Positions 7,701 through 13,067 of a stretch of DNA of 13,067 nucleotides are shown in pieces. Source of the stretch: an uncultured Verrucomicrobiota bacterium (GTDB taxonomy: Bacteria > Verrucomicrobiota > Verrucomicrobiae > Opitutales > Opitutaceae); NCBI GenBank assembly GCA_946481225.1, contig CAMLNJ010000026.1:1-13067 (forward strand), given 5' to 3'. Every line of letters begins with the position of its first letter. Position 1 is the stretch's first letter. Under the pieces are notes generated by a model, which saw nothing but the letters and a program-made list of their open reading frames with translations, searched no databases and was not told the origin of the DNA. A program made the position numbers and the translations under genes.

Positions 7701-9127
7701 CAACTCGTCGCGACGGCCCCCGGCTTCGGTTCCGGCTCGCGCCGCACGCACGGCAGCAATGCGGCGTCCTGCATTCCGTGGATGATTTTTTTGTCCGGCG
7801 GACAAAACGTCGCCAATGCGCCGCTCAATTCGGCCTTCTCGCCGCGCACGAAGTAATACGGGCAGAGCCGCAGCCGTCCCGACTCGGGCCCCGCCTCGCC
7901 CCCCGCCGCCGGATAAAGGGCGTGCGTGGCCCGCCTCGGCTTGCGGTAGTTTTGCAGGATATGGAGGTTGCGCGGCGCGTCCGTGATCGCGATGTCGACC
8001 GCCGCCTGCCACTCGTCGCGCGAACAATCCGCGCCATAGGCCACACTGCGCGCTCCCCAGGCCGTCTCGTGGAACCCGGAGATCTTGAGGATCAGTTCGC
8101 GCTCCTTCTTCGACGCCTCGACCAGCCCCCGCCAGTCGCCGAGCGCCCGCCCGCCCACCGTCGGCCCGACCAGCGTCGCGCCCGGAGGCAGCGGCGTGGG
8201 GTCGATCACCCACGAGGCGGGAATCAACGATTTCAGGCGCTCGCGCGACTTCGCCGGCAAGGCCTCCGCCCAGTAATCCTGCAACAGGTGATGGTGAAAC
8301 AGCGCCAGCCCGAGCTTCTCCTCCTGGAAGGGCCGCATGGGCGGGGTGATCGCCACCTCGCCGGCGGCCCAGGACTCGAAAAAATAATGCGCGGTCGGAA
8401 TCCGCTCGAGGTCGAAGAGTTCGAAAAAGCGATAGATGATGTCGATCGTCTCCGGGTTGCCCTCCACGTCGAAACACAACGAGGGCCCAAGCGGGAAGAT
8501 GTCGTCGGGCGAGAGGCAGAACACGCGCTTGCCCTGCCGTTGCAGCTGCTCGGCCAGCCACTCCATCTCGGGCCGATAGGTGGCCGCCTCCTCGCTCACC
8601 ACGAGGGCGATCAGCGGATTGCGGATGTCCGAACGGAGCGCGGCGACCGCCTCGTGAAAATTGCGGATCATCGCGTCGCCCGCGCCGACGATGTCGCCAT
8701 TTTCCGAATACAATCGGTTCAGGAAGGCGGTGAGGCCGATGCCGCCGGGGACGGAATCGAGCTCGGTCAGCGCCCAGCCTTCGTCGGTGAGCAGCAGGTC
8801 GGGACGCAGCACGGCGGGCGTCGCGCCACGGTTCCTCGGATCCCGCGCATGGGCGACCAGCGCCTCCGGCTTCCCGCGGTCCAGATACTCCGCCACCCAG
8901 GGGGCGAGCAGGGGCTTGTTGCGCAGAAGGTTTTTGCCCGCGACGCTGCGGAGATAAAGCGTCTCGAGCGCGCGATGGTAATCGAGACACGCCGCGCCGA
9001 TCTCGCGCAACTCGTCCGTCTGCGCCGCCGTGAGCGGCCAGGCCTCCGGGGAAAGCCGCCAGGTCTTGTCCTCGAACAACGAGGTCTTCGCGAAAGCTTC
9101 CTTCAGGACGGCGTGGGCGAGCGGCAT
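7700..9127 (-). CDS. Conserved-looking protein of unknown function (possible ATP-grasp-like)
   Basis: A 475-residue soluble protein without signal peptide or membrane spans. I do not recognise its function. The region 108-140 (RPDLLLTDEGWALTELD, then SVPGGIGLTAFLNRLY) looks strongly constrained; an acidic ELDSVPGG turn next to an Arg-Pro-Asp strand recalls ATP-grasp enzymes such as the glutathionylspermidine synthase family. Other motif-like stretches are KISGFHETAWGAR, LHILQNYRKP, CPYYFV and the C-terminal HGMQDAALLPC (450-460). Length and mixed alpha/beta composition would suit a ligase, but I cannot point to a full set of ATP or metal ligands. It starts at ATG 9127 without a Shine-Dalgarno, lies last in a run of minus-strand genes and ends 22 bases from the tRNA. 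Confidence 0.8.
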   Translation of the reverse strand: MPLAHAVLKEAFAKTSLFEDKTWRLSPEAWPLTAAQTDELREIGAACLDYHRALETLYLRSVAGKNLLRNKPLLAPWVAEYLDRGKPEALVAHARDPRNRGATPAVLRPDLLLTDEGWALTELDSVPGGIGLTAFLNRLYSENGDIVGAGDAMIRNFHEAVAALRSDIRNPLIALVVSEEAATYRPEMEWLAEQLQRQGKRVFCLSPDDIFPLGPSLCFDVEGNPETIDIIYRFFELFDLERIPTAHYFFESWAAGEVAITPPMRPFQEEKLGLALFHHHLLQDYWAEALPAKSRERLKSLIPASWVIDPTPLPPGATLVGPTVGGRALGDWRGLVEASKKERELILKISGFHETAWGARSVAYGADCSRDEWQAAVDIAITDAPRNLHILQNYRKPRRATHALYPAAGGEAGPESGRLRLCPYYFVRGEKAELSGALATFCPPDKKIIHGMQDAALLPCVRREPEPKPGAVATS

Positions 9128-9215
9128 GAGCCCATGACGAGAACACAGCCCCGGCGCCGCGCAAGCGCGCGCCCCGCTTCGCCGACGGCAGCGGCGTCGG
9201 GCGCGCCGACGAAAT

Positions 9216-9443
9216 TCAGGCCTCCGGCTCGCGCGGCATCCGCACGTAGAGTTGCTCGACCTTCGCCCGCGCCCAAGGGGTCTTGCGCAGGAAAACGAGG
9301 CTCGATTTGACGCTCGGGTCGTGGGTGAAGCAGCGGATCTCGATGCGCCGGCCGAGCTCCTCCCAGCCGTAGTGCTCGACGAGCGTCGTCACGATATGCT
9401 CGAGCGTCTTTCCGTGCAGCGGATCGCGGGCGGATTGGTCCAT
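9216..9443 (-). CDS. DUF2132/VF530-family small protein
   Basis: A 75-residue protein matching the VF530/DUF2132 family, small helical proteins of unproven function that have been proposed to bind DNA. Nearly the whole length fits the family pattern: [37 protein letters not shown] and [13 protein letters not shown]. The start ATG 9443 is well supported because the conserved region begins within a few residues; an in-frame open stretch further upstream is only a shadow of the GspF gene. It begins 35 bases after the GspF-like gene and may share its transcript, though no functional tie is known. Confidence 0.88.
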   Translation of the reverse strand: MDQSARDPLHGKTLEHIVTTLVEHYGWEELGRRIEIRCFTHDPSVKSSLVFLRKTPWARAKVEQLYVRMPREPEA

Positions 9444-9478
9444 GACAAAAAGGGTGGCGAAGGGCGCGGGCGCGGCGC

Positions 9479-10453
9479 TCAAAGGCCGTTCATCAGCCCG
9501 TTGAGCGTGTTCACGTATTTTAGCACGAAGCCAATAACGATGTAGCCGATCATCGCCGCCACCGCCGCGAAGAGCAGGCTCGGATAAAGGATCGAGGCCG
9601 CCGCGAGCCGGCCGTTGGCGCGCTCCTGGTGATCCGCCGCGAGCCGGAGCAGGACCGCCTCCAGCGAACCGGTGGACTCGCCCGTCTGGTAGCGCGAGAT
9701 GAACTCGGCCGGAAACGCGCCCGTTTTCGCCAGATATGCGCCGGGCGCGAGTCCCTGCTCGATCCATCCGTGAATGCGCTCGGAGGCGCGACGCAGCCGG
9801 CGCGCGCGCGAAATCCGCCCGGCGTCGACCCATGCCTTCCCGATCGGCGTGCCGGCTTCGAGGAGGTTGCCGAGCGCGAAGGAAAAGTCCGCCAACGCCT
9901 GGTTCCGGCGGTAGCCGCCGATCGCGGGCAACAGATCGAGCAGCGCGGTCGCCAAGGGGTTGCCCCTCCGCACGAGCGACCACAGGAGCAAGCCCCCGCC
10001 CCAGACCGGAACGAGGACCATAAGCAGCCCCCCGACATAGTCCGCGCCGCTCCAGACGAAGCCGCGCTCGAAGTCGATCATCCTCAGGACCGGCAGCATG
10101 AAGGCGCCGAGATGGAAAACGCCCAGCGGGTAGGCCGAGGCGAAAAACACGCGCCGACGCGTCGCCGAGATCTGGGCGTGGCGATCCGCAAGGTTCGCCA
10201 GCACGAGGGGCAGCCGGCCCGACTCCGCGCCGGCGACGAGAAAGGGACGGTCGCGCTCGGGCAACCAGTTGCCCGCCGCGGCCACGATCTGCGCCACCGT
10301 GGCGCCCTGCTCGGCGAATGCCGCCAGCCGGAAACAATCCCCGGACGGAGCCGGCGACGGGGCGCGCAACGCCTGGGAGAAGGTCATGCCGGCGGAAAGC
10401 TGCTGGGCCAGCTGGCGATAGAGCACCGAAAGCTTGTCGTGAGGTAGTGACAC
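9479..10453 (-). CDS. Type II secretion system F (GspF/PilC)-like inner-membrane protein
   Basis: A 324-residue integral membrane protein of the GspF/PilC family, the inner-membrane platform that works with a secretion or pilus ATPase. The N-terminal half has a first F domain ([19 protein letters not shown], then [17 protein letters not shown]). A second domain follows ([19 protein letters not shown], then [19 protein letters not shown]). Membrane segments fall near residues 102-124, 137-163 and 287-311. Full-size GspF and PilC have about 400 residues, so this is shorter, mainly at the N-terminus. The start is GTG 10453; no ATG gives the conserved N-terminus. No GspE, GspD or pilin gene is in the window, so its system must be elsewhere. 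Confidence 0.85.
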   Translation of the reverse strand: MSLPHDKLSVLYRQLAQQLSAGMTFSQALRAPSPAPSGDCFRLAAFAEQGATVAQIVAAAGNWLPERDRPFLVAGAESGRLPLVLANLADRHAQISATRRRVFFASAYPLGVFHLGAFMLPVLRMIDFERGFVWSGADYVGGLLMVLVPVWGGGLLLWSLVRRGNPLATALLDLLPAIGGYRRNQALADFSFALGNLLEAGTPIGKAWVDAGRISRARRLRRASERIHGWIEQGLAPGAYLAKTGAFPAEFISRYQTGESTGSLEAVLLRLAADHQERANGRLAAASILYPSLLFAAVAAMIGYIVIGFVLKYVNTLNGLMNGL

Positions 10454-10626
10454 GAGAGATTTGACCCGAGCGGGACGGAAATCTCACGCGGTGGCCACTC
10501 CGGAACGTGTTTTCAGGCCGGATTCATCGACTGATCGCCCCAACGCGGACCCGCGGCGCCGGCCCGCGCCCTCGAGCTCGTCTCCGCGTCCGCTTGCCTG
10601 CTCCTCGCGTCGTCGCGCCAGAAACC
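10454..10626. other. Intergenic gap upstream of the GspF-like gene
   Basis: A 173-base gap between the lnt stop and the GTG start of the GspF-like gene, both on the minus strand. It is long enough to hold a separate promoter, so lnt and gspF may not share a transcript. I see no clear promoter, terminator or small ORF in it. Confidence 0.4.
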
Positions 10627-12462
10627 TCACCTCCCGAACGCCCGCGACGCCCGCTCGCGCGTCACCGGCGCCACATACGGCTTCCGCAGCACCGCCCAGG
10701 CCGCCAGCGCAAGGCCCGCGCTCACCGCGACAAACCAGTCCCCCCAGCGCACATAAAGCGTCCGCACGCCGAGGAACCGCGCATCCCGCGTCACCGCCAG
10801 CGTCGCTCCGCCGCGAAAATAAACCGTGCCGCCCTGCCCGCGTGCGTTTTCCCCGCGCTCGCCCGGCCCCGTCCTCACCTCGCCCGTCTCGAGATCCTTC
10901 GTGAGCACCGCGCGGATCGCCCCGCACTCGTCGATCCACCCGCTCCAGCCCGAATTGCCCGCGCGCAGCACCGGACGCCGCGTCTCCACCGCGCGCAACA
11001 CCGAGTGAGCCGCGTGTTGATACGCCGCCGCGCCCTCGCCGAACCAGCCGTTGTTCGTGTTCACGACCAGCACCTCCGCGCCCGCCGCCACGCTCTTTCG
11101 CGCCAGATCCGGAAAAATGTCCTCGTAGCACACCAAGGCCCCGAGCCGCGTCGCCCCCTCGCTCTCGGCCCAACCCTCGCCCAGCGGCACCGTGATCAGC
11201 CCCGCGCCGGCTCCCGACGTGAAATCCCCTCCCACCGGCACGACCTTCTCCAACCACCCCAGCACCGGCCGCAGCGGCACATACTCGCCAAACGGCACCA
11301 GATGCCGCTTCGCATAAAACTCCGGCGCCATCCCGCCGTCCGGCGTGGCGAGAAACACGCCGTTCCACCAGCGCTCCGCCGTCGTATCGGGATTCTCATA
11401 CGCCACCGAGCCGAAAACCAGCGGCCTCCCCGCGCGCTTCACCAGGTCCTCCGTCCACGCCTGCATGCTCGCGTCGCCCTTCGCCGCCAGCGGCGTGGTC
11501 GCCTCCGGCCACAGCAGCAGGTCCGGGCTCCCCTTCGCCACCTTCAAAGTCTCCGCCTCCAGCGTATCCACGATGCTCCTCGCCTCCGCCGGATCCCACT
11601 TCACCGTCTGGGGAATCGCCGGCTGCACGATGCCCACGCTCGCCCACGGTCGGTGAAACCGCGCCCGGTTGAAAGTCTCCCGCGCCGTCAGCAGCAGACA
11701 CCCGAGCAGCAACACCATCGCCACGATAAACTCCGCGCACCGGGTCTTCGCGCCCGTCAGCTCCGGCGCGCCCGATCCGTCCGCTCCCTCCGCGCCTTCG
11801 CCGCCCGCGACCGCCTCCGCGCCCCATAGCCCGCGCAACAGCTTCCACGCATACGCCGCGAAAGCCACGTTCACCACCACGAGCACGAAACTCACGCCCC
11901 ACGCGCCCGTATACGCCGCCGGCTGCAATACGCTCAGCCGATTCCACTGCGTCGCCGACAGCGTCAGCCACGGAAATCCGCTCAAGAACCACGTCCGCGT
12001 CCACTCCACGCCCACCCATGCGCCCGCCAGCCCCAGCACTGCCAGCACGCGCTGCGGCCAAGGACGCTTGTCCAAACGGGGCATCGCCCAGCGCGCCGCG
12101 ACGAACCAGCTCCCCACCCACGCGCCGACCACCGGGCCGAGCAGCAGCAACCCCGCCCAGGTCACGTGATGCAGCCAGCCCAGCGTCAGCGTCCACGCCA
12201 CCGCCTGCGCCCCGAGCACCGTCCACAAAAACACCTTCCACCGCGGCGCCCGATACGCCCAAAAAACCGCGGGCGCCGCGAACACGTAGGCCAGCTCCGG
12301 ATACCGCGAGGGCGGCATCATCGCCGTCGTCGCCGCCGTCGTCGCGACAAACACCGCCGCGGCCCGCAGCCATTCGCCATGACGTTTCAAAAACGCCCCG
12401 CCCAGCTCCGGCTCATCGGACACATAGGCGGCGGGCTCTTGATCGGCTGACGAAGAATGCAT
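10627..12462 (-). CDS. lnt: Apolipoprotein N-acyltransferase
   Basis: Lnt adds the third acyl chain to the N-terminal cysteine of lipoproteins in the inner membrane, the last step of lipoprotein maturation in diderm bacteria. The first 260 or so residues contain a series of hydrophobic spans, with the family motif GVEWTRTWFLSGFPW. The C-terminal half is a nitrilase domain with a complete triad: Glu320 in LLLWPEATTP, Lys385 in YAKRHLVPFGEYVP and Cys445 in LVCYEDIFP. NTNNGWFG and RAGNSGWSGWIDECG follow, then a last membrane span. At 611 residues it is longer than E. coli Lnt (512), partly from a Gly/Ala/Glu-rich linker near residues 212-236. ATG 12462 is my choice; ATG 12480, six codons upstream, is equally possible. 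Confidence 0.94.
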   Translation of the reverse strand: MHSSSADQEPAAYVSDEPELGGAFLKRHGEWLRAAAVFVATTAATTAMMPPSRYPELAYVFAAPAVFWAYRAPRWKVFLWTVLGAQAVAWTLTLGWLHHVTWAGLLLLGPVVGAWVGSWFVAARWAMPRLDKRPWPQRVLAVLGLAGAWVGVEWTRTWFLSGFPWLTLSATQWNRLSVLQPAAYTGAWGVSFVLVVVNVAFAAYAWKLLRGLWGAEAVAGGEGAEGADGSGAPELTGAKTRCAEFIVAMVLLLGCLLLTARETFNRARFHRPWASVGIVQPAIPQTVKWDPAEARSIVDTLEAETLKVAKGSPDLLLWPEATTPLAAKGDASMQAWTEDLVKRAGRPLVFGSVAYENPDTTAERWWNGVFLATPDGGMAPEFYAKRHLVPFGEYVPLRPVLGWLEKVVPVGGDFTSGAGAGLITVPLGEGWAESEGATRLGALVCYEDIFPDLARKSVAAGAEVLVVNTNNGWFGEGAAAYQHAAHSVLRAVETRRPVLRAGNSGWSGWIDECGAIRAVLTKDLETGEVRTGPGERGENARGQGGTVYFRGGATLAVTRDARFLGVRTLYVRWGDWFVAVSAGLALAAWAVLRKPYVAPVTRERASRAFGR

Positions 12463-12565
12463 GGACCGCCAAAGCTGCATCAGCCGGTCCGTGTCGCGCA
12501 ACCCCGCACCACGCCCGGCCTCGGGTCGGAGCGCGCCTCGTGCGCGCACGCATCTGGAACTCGGC

Positions 12566-12606
12566 TAACAGAATAAAGCCACGCGATGACAATTTCCTGA
12601 CAAGTC
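12566..12606. promoter_or_regulatory. AT-rich patch with phased TGACAA repeats in the lnt divergent region
   Basis: The 237-base gap between divergent lnt and the last gene (12463-12699) contains one AT-richer patch. Within it TGACAA occurs twice (12587-12592 and 12598-12603) with an 11-base period, so both copies face one side of the helix, as operator half-sites often do. Downstream on the minus strand lies TATTCT (12575-12570), which could be a -10 for lnt, but no -35 at the right distance is evident. It is a candidate binding site only. Confidence 0.35.
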
Positions 12607-12699
12607 CCGCAACATCTTCCTCGCGCCCCTGTCGACCCTCCCCTTGCGTGCATTCACCCACGTATCCCTCCGGTCCACGCCATCCCTCTCCTCGCGCCC

Positions 12700-13067
12700 A
12701 TGCGTAGCTTTCGCCGCGGACTGCTTCTCCTGCTCTGCATTGTCCTTCCCGCCGGCGCCTCGCTCCACGCCGCCTCGCGCGCCCTGATCCTCGTCGGCCT
12801 CTCCACCAACGACACCCAGGCCGCCCGCCTCCTCGAAACCGCCGAGTCCATCCAAGCCTCTCTCCTCCGCCGCGGCTTCGACCCCGCCTCGGTCCTCCTC
12901 CACGCCCCCGCCCCGGGCCAACCGCTGCGCCGCGACCGCATCCTCGGCGCCTTCGCCACTCTCGCCGCGACGCCCCCGCCCGCCGCGTCCCTTGGCTCTT
13001 CGGCCGACGACGAAACTTGGATCGTCCTCCTCGGCACCGCCGCCCCCGACCGCGGCGGCCAGCCCGC
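12700..13067 (+). CDS. Exported protein of unknown function, 3' end outside the window
   Basis: An open frame from ATG 12700 that reaches the window end after 122 codons without a stop. The start is convincing: MRSFRRG is followed by a Leu-rich core and LHAAS, a textbook signal peptide cleaved near residue 24-25. The mature part begins RALILVGLSTNDTQAARLL, a beta strand then a helix, and after a variable Pro/Ala-rich loop has ETWIVLLGTAAPD, another hydrophobic strand. This alternating layout recalls exported alpha/beta proteins with a caspase-like or Rossmann-like core, but the visible part is too short to name a family. The start context is CCCATG, as in dapF and the miniprotein gene. Confidence 0.75.
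   Translation, partial: MRSFRRGLLLLLCIVLPAGASLHAASRALILVGLSTNDTQAARLLETAESIQASLLRRGFDPASVLLHAPAPGQPLRRDRILGAFATLAATPPPAASLGSSADDETWIVLLGTAAPDRGGQP

Noticed and set aside
7614..9164. A 516-codon minus-strand frame overlapping the 475-residue gene and the tRNA
   Set aside because: It crosses the tRNA gene and is Arg/Gly/Ala-rich, while the alternative frame has balanced, motif-like protein sequence.
9153..9200. Two consecutive GC hairpins (9153-9173 and 9182-9200) after the DUF2132 gene as a terminator
   Set aside because: Neither is followed by a T run on either strand, and short GC inverted repeats are expected by chance in this composition.
9444..10487. An in-frame extension of the DUF2132 gene to over 400 residues
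   Set aside because: The extension is the out-of-frame shadow of the GspF-like gene; the family match covers only the last 75 residues.

Overview
This is a GC-rich bacterial chromosome segment of ordinary, tightly packed genes. It shows no phage, transposon, CRISPR or plasmid features. An apolipoprotein N-acyltransferase (Lnt) and several exported proteins point to a diderm envelope. The mix of families, the high GC content and the near absence of Shine-Dalgarno sequences before the starts suggest Verrucomicrobiota, most likely the Opitutales/Opitutaceae. That placement is inferred from general resemblance and was not tested.

Layout, left to right. (1) A plus-strand dapF-type gene (163-1014) ends at a strong hairpin that can terminate transcription from both sides. 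(2) A minus-strand exported redoxin (1133-1753) converges on the same hairpin. (3) Divergent from the redoxin is a plus-strand pair: a Cys-rich, membrane-anchored TPR protein (GTG start, 1929-3425), then 4 bases later a 31-residue single-span membrane miniprotein (3430-3525). (4) A minus-strand M3 oligopeptidase (3582-5714) converges on that pair. (5) Divergent from the peptidase is a plus-strand pair, a cysteine synthase overlapping a PAT-type GNAT acetyltransferase by 4 bases (5862-7369). (6) A tRNA-Ala(CGC) follows (7603-7678). (7) Four minus-strand genes, read right to left, are lnt (10627-12462), a lone GspF/PilC-like membrane protein (9479-10453), a DUF2132/VF530-family small protein (9216-9443) and an unrecognised 475-residue protein (7700-9127). 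(8) Divergent from lnt, a plus-strand exported protein begins at 12700 and runs off the window.

The genes do not form one pathway. Envelope themes recur: DapF normally supplies meso-diaminopimelate for peptidoglycan and lysine, Lnt matures lipoproteins, and the redoxin and last gene encode exported proteins. CysK makes cysteine and the M3 enzyme degrades peptides.

The two most unusual observations are at conserved positions. The DapF homologue has serine at both sites where the family carries its catalytic cysteines. The tRNA-Ala has A19 and U56 in place of the near-universal G19-C56 pair, a compensated change. I found no convincing novel multi-gene system. The poorly characterised genes most worth attention are the TPR/miniprotein pair and the 475-residue protein.
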